NCBI RefSeq assembly: GCF_016863035.1
Contig: NZ_BOOC01000025.1
Span: 1-64,000, forward strand
DNA length: 64,000 nucleotides
Direction of reading: 5' to 3'
Source of the DNA: Microbispora corallina
GTDB lineage: Bacteria > Actinomycetota > Actinomycetes > Streptosporangiales > Streptosporangiaceae
Position 1 is the stretch's first letter, and every line of letters starts with the position of its first letter. Both the position numbers and the translations under genes were made by a program. The notes under the pieces were generated by a model. The model did not search any database, was not told where the DNA came from, and saw only the letters and a program-made list of their open reading frames with translations. Of the stretch, positions 1-8,668 are shown in pieces.

Positions 1-122
1 TCAACGCCTCGCTCTTGCAGTTCCTGCGCGAGCAGGGTCAGTTGCCGCTCCGCGCCTCCCAGTCCCAGTTGCCCGTTCAGGAGCGCGACGCGACGGAGGC
101 TGGCTTGCTTTCTCGCAGGCAC
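1..122 (-). CDS. glycosyltransferase family 4, N-terminal fragment (cut by window edge)
   Basis: About 40 codons are visible, read leftwards from a GTG at 122. The peptide contains LGLGGAERQLTLLAQEL, the N-terminal Rossmann strand-loop-helix with the GGAER signature of GT-B glycosyltransferases of family GT4 (GT1-like fold). These enzymes transfer a sugar from a nucleotide donor to a growing glycan at the cytoplasmic membrane face. AAGGGGAG lies about 8 nt upstream of the GTG and supports that start. The gene follows the AsnB-like amidotransferase on the same strand with an 82-nt gap, suggesting co-transcription in a polysaccharide operon. The remainder lies outside the window, so the donor sugar cannot be judged. 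Confidence 0.75.
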   Translation of the reverse strand, partial: MPARKQASLRRVALLNGQLGLGGAERQLTLLAQELQERGV

Positions 123-181
123 GGCGGACTCTCCCCTTGCTGCTTTCTCTGCTGGTTGATCGTGCTCGTCGGGCGCCGCGA

Positions 182-196
182 AAGACCGGCGGTCTT
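182..196 (-). terminator. small hairpin between asnB-like gene and GT4 gene
   Basis: Perfect 6-bp inverted repeat AAGACC/GGTCTT with a 3-nt loop, just after the asnB-like stop codon. It is short and has no clear T-run, so it may only weaken or process the transcript between the two genes. Confidence 0.3.
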
Positions 197-204
197 CGGG
201 CCCG

Positions 205-2121
205 TCAAATGTCCGCGGGAGGGCAGTGAGCCTCGACCCCGACGAGCTCACTCGCCTCGGCGTGCGCTCGGTGCCACAGCTCGAACTGAATCAGGGTCCA
301 CAGGCGGGCGCTGTGGTCGGCGCCGGCCGCGTGCCCGCTGAGGAGATCCCGCACAACCTCTGGCCGGAACAGGCCCCTGCCCCGCGCGGTGTCGTCGGTC
401 AGCACGTCATGAGCGAGGTCGCGCAGCTCGCCGCGGAGCCACGCGGCGAGCGGAACCCCGAACCCCCGCTTCGGATAGTCCAGCAGCTCAGGCGGCAGCC
501 ACGAGGCGACCGCGCGCTTGAGCAACATCTTGGTCCGGCCGCCACGGACGTGCAGTTTGGGAGGAAGCGCCGCTGCCCATTCCATCAGGCGCTGGTCCAG
601 GAACGGCGATCTCGCCTCCAGAGAGTTGGCCATCGTGGTGATGTCCACCTTGACCAGGAGGTCGCCGGGCAGGTAACTCATGACGTCCACATCGAGGATC
701 CGCCCGAGGTCGGTGCCCGCGGAGGAGTCACGGTAGATCGCGTCGAGGAGCAGGTGACTGTCCGTGTCCGTCAGCCGGTCACGCAGCGCGTCGCCGTAGA
801 TCTCGGCCTTCTGCTCGGAAGTGAAGCAGGACATGAGGCCGGCGTAGCGGCGGGAGGGCTGCTGCGCGGCGAACCGCATCAGCCGGCCGAGACGACGGGA
901 GAAGGACCGGGAGTGGCTCCGCCGGATGATGAGGTCGCCGGTCCGCGTGGACATGGCCGCGAGCGGTCGAGGCAGGGCCGGGATCCTCCCGGCCTGGTTC
1001 ATCAGGGCGTACCGCTGGTAGCCGCCGAAGGATTCGTCGCCTCCGTCGCCGTTGAGCACGACGGTGACGTGTTTCCGGCTCAGCTGGGCGACGTAGAAGC
1101 TGGGGATCGCCGAGGAGTCGGCGAAGGGTTCGTCGAAGTGCCAGGCCAGGCGGGGCAGGATGTCGAGCAGCTCGGCGGACACCACCAACTCGTGGTGGTC
1201 CGTGCCGTACCGCTCGGCGACCATGCGGGCCTTGCCCCGCTCGTCGTAACGGCTGTCCTCGAATCCGATGCAGAAGGTCTTCACTGGTTCGGAGCTCTGC
1301 ATGGCCATGGCCGCGACGACGGCGGAGGAGTCGATGCCGCCGGAGAGGAAGGCGCCGATCGGACGCTCGCTGACCATGCGGATTCTGGTCGCCTCCAGCA
1401 GGAGCTCCCGGAGCTGTTCCTCGGCCTCCCGCTGGTCCACCGGTTTGCGGGCGGTCCGGTCGAGACTCCAGTAGCGGCGTACGGTGACCTTGCCTCGTTC
1501 CCAGATGAGGATGTGACCTGGCGAGAGCTTCTGCACCCCCTCGTAGATCGACCAGGGAGCGGGGACGTACTGGTAGGTCAGGTAGTGGTGCAGAGCGACG
1601 AGATCGATGTCGCGGGACATGCGGGGGTCCTGGGCGAGGGATTTGAGCTCGGAGGCGAAGTGGATGGTGGTGCCGTCGGCTCGCCAGTACAGGGGTTTCT
1701 TGCCGACGCGGTCCCTGGCGAGGATGAGGCGCTGACGAGTGCGGTCCCAGATGGCGAAGGCGAACATGCCGCGAAGGTGGTGGACGAGGTCCGTTCCGTG
1801 TTCTTCGTAGAGATGGACGAGGGTCTCTGAGTCGCCTCGGCCACGGAGGCGGTGGCCCTTGGCGACGAGTTCGCGCCGGAGCTGCGGGTAGTTGTAGATT
1901 TCGCCGTTGAAGACGGCGACGACGCTGCCGTCCTCGTTGCGGACGGGCTGGTCGCCGGTGGCGACGTCGATGATGGCCAGGCGGCGCATGCCGAGTGAGG
2001 CGTGCTGGTCGTCGTGGTAACCGGCGCCGTCGGGACCGCGGTGGACGATCACATTGCACATACGCCGGACCAGGTCGGGGTCCGGGACAAGGGTGGACGC
2101 CGTTCCGGCTATTCCGCACAT
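205..2121 (-). CDS. asnB: AsnB-type glutamine-dependent asparagine synthetase/amidotransferase
   Basis: 638 residues. The start at 2121 places Cys2 directly after Met (MCGIAG), the glutaminase nucleophile of class II amidotransferases. CAGGAGA lies upstream, and the longer reading frame to 2145 would bury the catalytic Cys. Order: N-terminal Ntn glutaminase domain (about 1-210, with HRGPDG and NGEIYN), then an AMP-forming synthetase domain with the PPi loop GAFLSGGIDSS. Classical AsnB makes asparagine from aspartate, ATP and glutamine. AsnB paralogues inside polysaccharide loci, such as WbpS of Pseudomonas O-antigen clusters, instead amidate a uronic acid. The location next to a GT4 gene, with a UDP-sugar dehydrogenase in the same region, favours sugar amidation. 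True asparagine synthesis remains possible. Confidence 0.9.
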   Translation of the reverse strand: MCGIAGTASTLVPDPDLVRRMCNVIVHRGPDGAGYHDDQHASLGMRRLAIIDVATGDQPVRNEDGSVVAVFNGEIYNYPQLRRELVAKGHRLRGRGDSETLVHLYEEHGTDLVHHLRGMFAFAIWDRTRQRLILARDRVGKKPLYWRADGTTIHFASELKSLAQDPRMSRDIDLVALHHYLTYQYVPAPWSIYEGVQKLSPGHILIWERGKVTVRRYWSLDRTARKPVDQREAEEQLRELLLEATRIRMVSERPIGAFLSGGIDSSAVVAAMAMQSSEPVKTFCIGFEDSRYDERGKARMVAERYGTDHHELVVSAELLDILPRLAWHFDEPFADSSAIPSFYVAQLSRKHVTVVLNGDGGDESFGGYQRYALMNQAGRIPALPRPLAAMSTRTGDLIIRRSHSRSFSRRLGRLMRFAAQQPSRRYAGLMSCFTSEQKAEIYGDALRDRLTDTDSHLLLDAIYRDSSAGTDLGRILDVDVMSYLPGDLLVKVDITTMANSLEARSPFLDQRLMEWAAALPPKLHVRGGRTKMLLKRAVASWLPPELLDYPKRGFGVPLAAWLRGELRDLAHDVLTDDTARGRGLFRPEVVRDLLSGHAAGADHSARLWTLIQFELWHRAHAEASELVGVEAHCPPADI

Positions 2122-2765
2122 CGATTCTCCTGTTGCTGCTTGCAAGGGTTCGGACGCCGCGGTCGCCGACGGGTCACATCACACCGCGAACGAGTACAGG
2201 CCGCGGTGACGCTCGATGGAGACGGAACTCCAAGGCCGTCGCCTCGGCGCCGGTCTCGCAGAGGATCTCGGTGAACCGCCCGTCACCGGTGCAGCATTCG
2301 AGCACGTGCCGCCCGCGCGGTTGCCCGGGTTGCCCGTGACACCGCGGGCAGCGGAGCTCGAACCACCCTCGCATTCCGGTGCCCGCGTCTTCGCGAACGC
2401 ACTTCGATAGAGCCATTCGGGTCGCCTGTCTACGAGAAGAAAGACGGCGGCCGTGCCGCTGTCTCGCCATCGATATGGATTCCACCCCGGGACCGCCGGT
2501 CTTTTCCGGTCAGGCACGCCGGTTCCACCAGAGGACGGCGGGGCACGCCCTCGGGCATCCCGGGTCCTGCGAGCACCATCGCCGAAACACCGGAGCCGAT
2601 TCGGCCCTACGGGTGTCAGTTTTGGTTGCGTGACGGCCGCCGACGGGGACCGCCGTGCAGGTGCGGTGGTGTCCTTGCCGCGGTTTTACGCGCTTCCGAC
2701 GCGTTTTCATGTCGTGTAACTGCGCGTCTGAATGCGGTCCTGGCGGGCTGGCCGGCCCGGCGGCT
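2122..2765. other. 644-bp intergenic stretch, no intact gene
   Basis: Separates the asnB-like gene from the DUF218 gene, both on the minus strand. No full-length gene was recognised. The only coding-looking part is a short minus-strand segment (2174-2374), listed separately. G+C is locally lower than in the neighbours. The stretch should hold the promoter of the asnB-like gene, but no convincing -35/-10 pair was identified. Confidence 0.5.
2174..2374 (-). pseudogene. possible remnant with a methyltransferase motif-I-like or zinc-ribbon-like segment
   Basis: In one minus-strand frame a stretch with GC-rich third positions reads RCPRCH, then after about 15 residues HVLECCTGDGRFTEIL and ETGAEATALEF. 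The second part resembles motif I of KsgA/Erm-type SAM-dependent methyltransferases (hydrophobic-LE-x-G-x-G-x-FT). The Cys pairs could instead be a degenerate zinc ribbon. Codon bias collapses after the ALEF segment and the frame soon stops, so no complete protein exists. It could be a decayed gene, a very small protein from the ATG at 2374, or chance. Confidence 0.25.
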
Positions 2766-3431
2766 CTAGACCAGGGACCTGCTGTCGAATCCGGCGCGAA
2801 GGAGGGCCTTGTAGGCGGAGTGCACGACCTCCGGTACTTCTTGCGCGATCGCGAATCCGCGCTCGGGATACTCGATGACGCGCTGCAGGTCGCCCACGAG
2901 CATGTCGATCACGAGCCTCTCGTCACCGATGGCCTTGGCGTACTCGTCCAGCGTCCACGGCTCGGAGGCGCACACGACTTCCACTTCGGGCCACAGCTTG
3001 CGGGTGGTGGCGTACGAGCGCCGCTCCATGTACGGCTTGGAGATGAGCAGCACCGACTGCGGACGGACCCCGGTGGCGGCCAGGACCTGACGTGACAGGG
3101 TGATGTTTTCTCCGGTGTTGGTGGCACCCGGCTCAAGCAGGATCACCTCGTCCGGGACGCCGAGTCGCAGGGCGTGCTCGCGATAGTGCACGGCCTCGCC
3201 GCGAGGGAACCGGGCGAGCGTCCCCGGGCTGTTGCCCCCGCTGAAGACCAGGCGGGGGAACAGCCCCTCGTGGTACAGCCGGGCGGCGTGCCCGGCCACG
3301 CCGAGGTCGTGGCTGCCCAGGCCGATGGCCACGTCGCAGGGCCGAGGCGAGTGGCCCATCCGGTGGTAGTCCCAGATGAGCTTCGCCTGCCGCCGGTGCT
3401 GTTCGGTGATGGCCTGCCGGTCGCCGTTCAC
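2766..3431 (-). CDS. DUF218/YdcF-SanA family protein
   Basis: 221 residues with the family's fold signature: an early strand with GLGSHD, then LVFSGGNSPGT, then a Glu-Pro-x-Ala-x-Asn-Thr-x-Glu-Asn stretch (EPGATNTGEN) and a later strand LLISKPYMERR. DUF218 proteins (YdcF, SanA, ElyC) bind or act on unknown, possibly nucleotide-linked envelope intermediates; SanA and ElyC affect envelope integrity. No signal peptide or membrane helix is visible, so this is a cytoplasmic YdcF-like member. It lies 77 nt downstream of the MBL-SCP2-Rieske gene on the same strand and probably shares its transcript. The exact substrate cannot be inferred. Confidence 0.85.
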   Translation of the reverse strand: MNGDRQAITEQHRRQAKLIWDYHRMGHSPRPCDVAIGLGSHDLGVAGHAARLYHEGLFPRLVFSGGNSPGTLARFPRGEAVHYREHALRLGVPDEVILLEPGATNTGENITLSRQVLAATGVRPQSVLLISKPYMERRSYATTRKLWPEVEVVCASEPWTLDEYAKAIGDERLVIDMLVGDLQRVIEYPERGFAIAQEVPEVVHSAYKALLRAGFDSRSLV

Positions 3432-3508
3432 GGTAGCTCCTGGTCGTGATCGTGGAGGCGCGGGCTCAGCCCGCGCCGGATGCCCTCGATACCGCGCAGC
3501 GGTCGTGC

Positions 3509-5071
3509 TCAGGACGCCGTGATCTCACGGGTCGTCAGGGGGTTGCAGCGTGCGTTCACGCATTCCCCTGTGGCCAGGTCGAAGGTGAAGAAGTGGCCGA
3601 GGCATTGGACCTTGCCGTCCTCGATGACAGCGCCCTCGGACAGGTCCTCACCCGCGTGCGGGCAGTACCTGGCGATCTCGAACGTCCGGTCGCCGTCGGT
3701 GACGACGATGCGATCGCCCTCGTCCCTGCCGGTCTCGTATTCCTCGATGGCCTGCAGGGCCGGTGCGTTGGCGTGCTTCAGCAGCCCGACCAGGTAGCCG
3801 TTGAACACGTCGGGGTCGCGGTGGAGGCGCATCCGCAGGGACAGCAGCAGGTCCTCCCATGCGAGCTCGCCGGCCAGGATCGGTTCGACCCAGCGTCCCT
3901 GCACGCTGATCGTGTAACCGGGCCGCTCGGTGGTCGCGGGGCCGATGGCCAGGCCGTCCGCGTTCATCCGGACGTCCCAGACGCCGCCGTTGGGTCCCGT
4001 GATCTCGAAACGCACCGTCATGTCGATGTGCTTGAGGAAGTACGTGCTGAGCGAGCCCAGCCGGACGAAGTGGTTGACGAAGCGCTCAGGGAAGTCGGGG
4101 CCCGGTTCGGGGTACTCGACGTGGAGCTTCTCGAGGATCTCCGCCCGGTCCTCGGCGTAGCGCTGGATGTACTCCTCGACTCCCTCGGTGAAGCTGAACC
4201 GCGCCGATACGGGGTCCCGCGTCACCTCGAGGGTCTCCAGATCGAGCCGGTCGCCTGGCTTCAGCGTCTGGAAGACCTGTCTGGGCAGGTGCTCGCTCAG
4301 CCAGCTCCTCGCGGCCTCCGGGTGGACGAAGGCTCCGTTCTCGGTGTCCAGCACCCAGTTGACGTCGCGCAACTCGGGGTCCAGGAAGCAGGGCGGGCCG
4401 GCGAAGGGGATGGCCAGCTCCGCCCCGGTGGCGCGGATCAGGCGCTGGACGGAGACCAGCTTGGCGATTCGCTTCTCCATGGCGATGCGCCGTTCCTCCT
4501 CCTCGTCGTAGGAGTAACGCATCGGATGCCAGGTCGCCGAGGAGGCCTGAACGGCCATGACGTCGAGCCGGCCGCCCGCCATGTGCTTGGCGCGGCGGGT
4601 CTGCGACGCGATCAGCTTGGCGTCGTTGCAATTCAGCACCGACCTGCCCTCGGCCACGATGAGGAACGCCGAATCGTGGTAGAGCGGAGACGGCTGGGGA
4701 ATCGTGGTGATCCATGATTCCCCGTCGTTCAGGGTGAACCGCTCCCAGGGCGCGATTTTGACGATATTCGTGACGCCGGTCTCCCGGATTCGATCGATGA
4801 GCGTGTCCGACGGATATGTGGGGATCAGCACCGTGGTCTCGTCGCTGAGCTGTTCGAGGAACCAGAAGTCCATGTGGTCGAGATGTTCATGCGAAATCGC
4901 CACATAAGTCGCCGAGGTCAGGCTCTTGACGTCTATATGATCGTTGCGGGGGAACTGGAACCATGATCCCATGTAGGCGCCGTGCGGGCTCATCCACGGG
5001 TCGAACACCAGGGTGAACGCGGATGCCTCGACGGCGAGCCCGGCGTGGCCGATGGAGGTGAGGGTTGCCAT
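3509..5071 (-). CDS. MBL-fold hydrolase / SCP2-like / Rieske [2Fe-2S] fusion protein
   Basis: 520 residues, three modules. Residues 1 to about 300 are a UlaG/NAPE-PLD-like metallo-beta-lactamase domain with the metal motif HEHLDH (His61, His63, Asp65, His66). About 330-430 resembles an SCP2 sterol-carrier fold. About 440-515 is a Rieske domain with CPH (Cys470, His472) and CLGH (Cys490, His493), all four [2Fe-2S] ligands present. CMP-N-acetylneuraminate hydroxylase also combines Rieske and MBL-like parts, but with the Rieske first. GAGGAAT before the ATG supports the start. The gene leads a minus-strand run with DUF218, AsnB and GT4 genes, so an oxidative or hydrolytic step on a sugar or lipid-linked intermediate is a reasonable inference. 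The electron donor is not encoded nearby. Confidence 0.85.
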   Translation of the reverse strand: MATLTSIGHAGLAVEASAFTLVFDPWMSPHGAYMGSWFQFPRNDHIDVKSLTSATYVAISHEHLDHMDFWFLEQLSDETTVLIPTYPSDTLIDRIRETGVTNIVKIAPWERFTLNDGESWITTIPQPSPLYHDSAFLIVAEGRSVLNCNDAKLIASQTRRAKHMAGGRLDVMAVQASSATWHPMRYSYDEEEERRIAMEKRIAKLVSVQRLIRATGAELAIPFAGPPCFLDPELRDVNWVLDTENGAFVHPEAARSWLSEHLPRQVFQTLKPGDRLDLETLEVTRDPVSARFSFTEGVEEYIQRYAEDRAEILEKLHVEYPEPGPDFPERFVNHFVRLGSLSTYFLKHIDMTVRFEITGPNGGVWDVRMNADGLAIGPATTERPGYTISVQGRWVEPILAGELAWEDLLLSLRMRLHRDPDVFNGYLVGLLKHANAPALQAIEEYETGRDEGDRIVVTDGDRTFEIARYCPHAGEDLSEGAVIEDGKVQCLGHFFTFDLATGECVNARCNPLTTREITAS

Positions 5072-5296
5072 ATTCCTCGGTTTTCCTTACTCGGGCATTC
5101 GTCACTTCGACGAAAATATGTATGCCCGCTAGGTCATCAGGTGATTACTCTCCGGCGTCGCAGTAAATCACGCCTGTCAAGCGGCCGTGAGGGTGCCCTG
5201 CAACCACGGACTAAGTTCTGAGTAAATATTCACAATGCCGTTTCGCCCGGCTCCGACGGCGAGTTCGGGAACCGTGGTCGCCCGACGCGTAATCGA

Positions 5297-8200
5297 CTAC
5301 CGAATCGCCCCCTTGTGAGCTGCGCGGCGGAGCGCCCGGCGGGCCGCGCGGCTGGTGGTCTGGACCGGGTCGGGGTCGAACAACACGTCGACCCAGTAAT
5401 TGGTGGCCTGGAAGGTGCTGGTCGGGAAGGCGTTCGTCGCGCTGTAGACATAGACCCCGTTACCGCCGTCGCTGCCGTCGGCCAGAGCGGTCAGCGGGCC
5501 GTTGGTGTACGCGGTGATGAAGTAGGGGCGGTCCACCGAGTAGAACCCGGACGTGGTGTGGTACGAGGCGACATACGTGGTGCCGGCGCTGATCGATATG
5601 GCGGGCGAGAACTCGACCTGCTGCCAGCCGCTCGCGGTCTCGTTGGTGAACGTCGCGCTCGCCAGCAACTGGCCGGTACGGGTCCACAGGCTGCCGACAT
5701 GGGTTCCCGTGTTCTTCGGGCCCTTGTAGAACCTGATTCCCCGGATCTTGCCGGACCGCGAGGCCTGGAACTTGACGCCGAGGACGGTCGCCTTGCCGTC
5801 GGGCTGGGACACCGTGCTCGGTGTCGTTGTGTCGTCCCACAACGAGGTCGTGGGTGCGAAGACCACGTCGACCCAGTAATTGCTGGTCTGGTAGACACTG
5901 GTCGGGAACGCGCTCGCCGCGCCGTAGGTGTAGAGGCCGTTGCCTCCTCCGTCGCCGTTGGCCGGCGCGGTGATCAACCCGTTCGAGTACTGGGTGGTGA
6001 AGTAGGGCCTGGTCACCGAGTAGTAGCCGGGTGTGTGGTAGGAGGCGACGTAATCCACCCCGGCGGACACGAGTACCGGTGTGGAGAAGTTCACCTGCTG
6101 CCAGCCGCTGGCCGTCTCGTCGCTGAACGTCGCCTGCGCCAGCAGTTGGCCGGTCGCGCTCCACAGGCTCCCGACGTGCGTCCCGGTGTTCTGCGGCCCT
6201 TTGTAGAACCGGACGCCGGAGACGTAGCCGGGTGAGGTGGTGCGGAACCTGACGCCGAGCTCCACCGGTTTGTTGTCCGGCCAGTTCGCCTGTGCGGGCG
6301 TGGCGCCGGGCGGCCAGATCGTGCAGGGGCATCCCGCGTTGACGCCGTACGTCATCGAGGTCGGCGGGCTTTGCAGGTTCCCGAGGTCGTCGACCGCCCG
6401 CGACAGCACTGTGACGTTCTGGGACGTCGGCGTCTTCCACCGATACTGCCAGTTGCCGCGGCCCGTCGCGCGATGCCAGGTCGCGCCGCCGTCGACCGAG
6501 ACCTCGACTCCGGCCACGACGCCGCCTCCGGTGTCGGCCGCCGTGCCGCTGACCGTGACGGTCGTCCCACCGGGGACCGAGGCACCGGCCGTGGGGGTGA
6601 GGATCGCCGACGTCGGCGGCGCGGTGTCGGGCGACTGCGTGGCCGGGACCAGGCCCGATTCGAGTGTGGCCGGTTGCACCCCCATCTCGGCGAAGAGGTT
6701 CACCGTCATCTGCTTCATCGAGATGTTGGTGGGGGTGCCGGGGCGGTCGTGGACGGCGTCGAGCCCCCAGGCCCACTGGGTGGTTCCCGCACCGAAGACG
6801 AGTGAGCGACTGGGGTTGCGGTAGAGCGTCAGGTGATGGACGGCGGTTCCCGCGCCGTACGTGCTGCCGTAGTCCAGCAGGTACTTGTCGTTGGTGAACA
6901 CCGCCGCCTCGGAGAGCAGCACCAGTCCCGGCGGGGCGAAGCCGTTGTCCGGGGCCTCGTCCCACTCGTAGCCGAGGGTGCCCGTGGGGAAGACCACGCT
7001 TTCGCCGGGCTGGAGGTTCGCGACCGCGGTGTTGCGCCACAGCCGCATCGGCGCGTACGCCGCGGGGACGGTGATGGAGTTCGCGCTGATGCCGTTGACG
7101 CGGAAGAGCGTGCCGGTCATGCCGTTCTCCGGCCGGCCGCCGTCCGACGGCGGAGAGAAACGGGGGTCGCGCCATGTGCCGGTCCACTGCGTGCTCGGGT
7201 CGATCTTCCGGTTGGCAAGGGTCTCCTTGTAGCAGACGAGCGTGCGGAACGGAGTGCCCGAACCGTCGATGCTCGTCTCCCACCTCGTCTTCCAGAACGA
7301 CTCGTTGCCGGAGAAGAAGGTGACGTTCACGCCGTTGTTCATCGCGCTGACGACGTTCGTCCGCATCTCATTCGACCAGTACTCGTCGTGCCCGGACGAC
7401 ATGAAGATCTTGTGATTGAGCAACTGTGCGGGGCGCGTGGCCGTATCGACGTTGGCGGTGTAGGCGACGTCGTAGCTGTTCAGCTCGAGCCACCTGACCA
7501 TCGGGTACTCCGAGTCGAAGAAGTAGCTCTCCGATCGGTCGGCGCGCAGGACGAACGGACGGTTGTAGCTGACCTTGAAGGCGCGGCCCGCCGGACTGCC
7601 CTGATAGAGGCTGTTGCCGCCGTAGGTGTTGTACGCCTGCCAGGTGGCGTCCGAGGTCTGCACGAGGATGTCCGAGTTACGGGCGTCGTTGCGTACGACG
7701 AAGATGTACTGACTGACGCCGCTGGTGCCGTCGGTCCTGACGAAGTTGGCGAGGTAGACGCCGGAGACCGCGTTCGCCGGCACCGCCCAGGACGCGGAGA
7801 CGGCCCAGTTGCCGCAGTCGGTCAGTCCCGTGGCCGAGTCGCTGAGACAGGCGGGCTGCGTCTGCGGCAGGGACGCGGACGGGGTGAGAGTGGTGATCTG
7901 CCGTGCTCCCAATCCCTGGTAGTAGCCCACGCGGTAGATGTCGATCCGGTAGGAGGTGACGTTCGGTGCGGACACCTTGAACTGCTGGGTCTCTCCGGCG
8001 TTGACGCTCATCTGGGTGGCGAAGCCGACGATCGCGCTGCTGCCCGCACCCGGCACGTCCCACTGGGACGGCGGGGTGCCCGGCAGGCTGTTCTCCAGGC
8101 AGATGATCGAGCTCGGCGGACACGCCGCACGCAAGGCCCGGGTACGGGCGCCGTGTGTGCCGCGCCCTTTCCGGCCGCTCCCGGCGGTCGCCGCCGGAGT

Positions 8201-8668
8201 GGGAAGCGGGGACCGGGAGACGGCGACTCCGGACGGAGACGGCGCCGGTGCCCCGCCTGCGGTGGGAACCGGCTGAGCGGGCGCACCGCCGGAGGGAGAG
8301 CTTTCGGGGGAGGCGCCGGACGAGGGGTCGTGAGGTCCGCCGGGAGAGGCTTCGGCAAAGTCGCCAGGGGAAAGGTCGCGAGGGTCGCCGGTTGAAGCCG
8401 CCGCAGGATGGCTGTCCCCGGGGCTGTCGTCGGGGCTGTCGTCGGGGCTGTCGTCGGGGCTGTCGTGAGGCACGGTGCCGGGGGAGACGCCGGGTGGGAT
8501 CTCCACGATCTGCGCGCCGTCCGTGCCACCCCCGCCGTTCCCGGCATGTGGGGGAGCCCAGGCGGCCAGGAGCAGGACGGTCGTCGCCGCGCACACCGCT
8601 CCGGCCGTCCGCGTGGCCGCGGCCCGCCCTTTCCGGATCGGGCCGTTCCCGTTCCCCGAACTTCGCAT
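5297..8668 (-). CDS. secreted DMF-lyase-like / Ig-like / double DUF4082 protein
   Basis: 1123 residues from the ATG at 8668, which has GGAG 5 nt upstream; an in-frame GTG at 8674 lacks one. Order: a signal or anchor helix about 15-42; a low-complexity Pro/Ser/Asp region to about 180 containing DDSP repeats; about 188-668 an N,N-dimethylformamidase beta-subunit-like domain (VGYYQGLGARQI, then MSSGHDEYWSNEM); about 678-778 an Ig-like domain; then two DUF4082 modules, about 781-938 and 940-1103, each with FYKGP-NTGTHVGSLW and ending NYWVDV-F. DUF4082 is a beta-sandwich module of secreted proteins. The enzyme-like part may cleave an amide or may only be structural. Divergent from the ice-binding-like gene, which carries the same DUF4082 pair. 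Confidence 0.85.
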   Translation of the reverse strand: MRSSGNGNGPIRKGRAAATRTAGAVCAATTVLLLAAWAPPHAGNGGGGTDGAQIVEIPPGVSPGTVPHDSPDDSPDDSPDDSPGDSHPAAASTGDPRDLSPGDFAEASPGGPHDPSSGASPESSPSGGAPAQPVPTAGGAPAPSPSGVAVSRSPLPTPAATAGSGRKGRGTHGARTRALRAACPPSSIICLENSLPGTPPSQWDVPGAGSSAIVGFATQMSVNAGETQQFKVSAPNVTSYRIDIYRVGYYQGLGARQITTLTPSASLPQTQPACLSDSATGLTDCGNWAVSASWAVPANAVSGVYLANFVRTDGTSGVSQYIFVVRNDARNSDILVQTSDATWQAYNTYGGNSLYQGSPAGRAFKVSYNRPFVLRADRSESYFFDSEYPMVRWLELNSYDVAYTANVDTATRPAQLLNHKIFMSSGHDEYWSNEMRTNVVSAMNNGVNVTFFSGNESFWKTRWETSIDGSGTPFRTLVCYKETLANRKIDPSTQWTGTWRDPRFSPPSDGGRPENGMTGTLFRVNGISANSITVPAAYAPMRLWRNTAVANLQPGESVVFPTGTLGYEWDEAPDNGFAPPGLVLLSEAAVFTNDKYLLDYGSTYGAGTAVHHLTLYRNPSRSLVFGAGTTQWAWGLDAVHDRPGTPTNISMKQMTVNLFAEMGVQPATLESGLVPATQSPDTAPPTSAILTPTAGASVPGGTTVTVSGTAADTGGGVVAGVEVSVDGGATWHRATGRGNWQYRWKTPTSQNVTVLSRAVDDLGNLQSPPTSMTYGVNAGCPCTIWPPGATPAQANWPDNKPVELGVRFRTTSPGYVSGVRFYKGPQNTGTHVGSLWSATGQLLAQATFSDETASGWQQVNFSTPVLVSAGVDYVASYHTPGYYSVTRPYFTTQYSNGLITAPANGDGGGNGLYTYGAASAFPTSVYQTSNYWVDVVFAPTTSLWDDTTTPSTVSQPDGKATVLGVKFQASRSGKIRGIRFYKGPKNTGTHVGSLWTRTGQLLASATFTNETASGWQQVEFSPAISISAGTTYVASYHTTSGFYSVDRPYFITAYTNGPLTALADGSDGGNGVYVYSATNAFPTSTFQATNYWVDVLFDPDPVQTTSRAARRALRRAAHKGAIR
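8420..8467 (-). repeat. 12-bp tandem repeat, four copies, coding for Asp-Asp-Ser-Pro
   Basis: Four head-to-tail copies of GGGGCTGTCGTC (last copy ends in G) inside the DMF-lyase-like gene. Read on the minus strand they encode (DDSP)n in the low-complexity linker after the signal sequence. Because the unit is a multiple of three, copy-number change would keep the frame and lengthen or shorten the linker. Confidence 0.85.
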
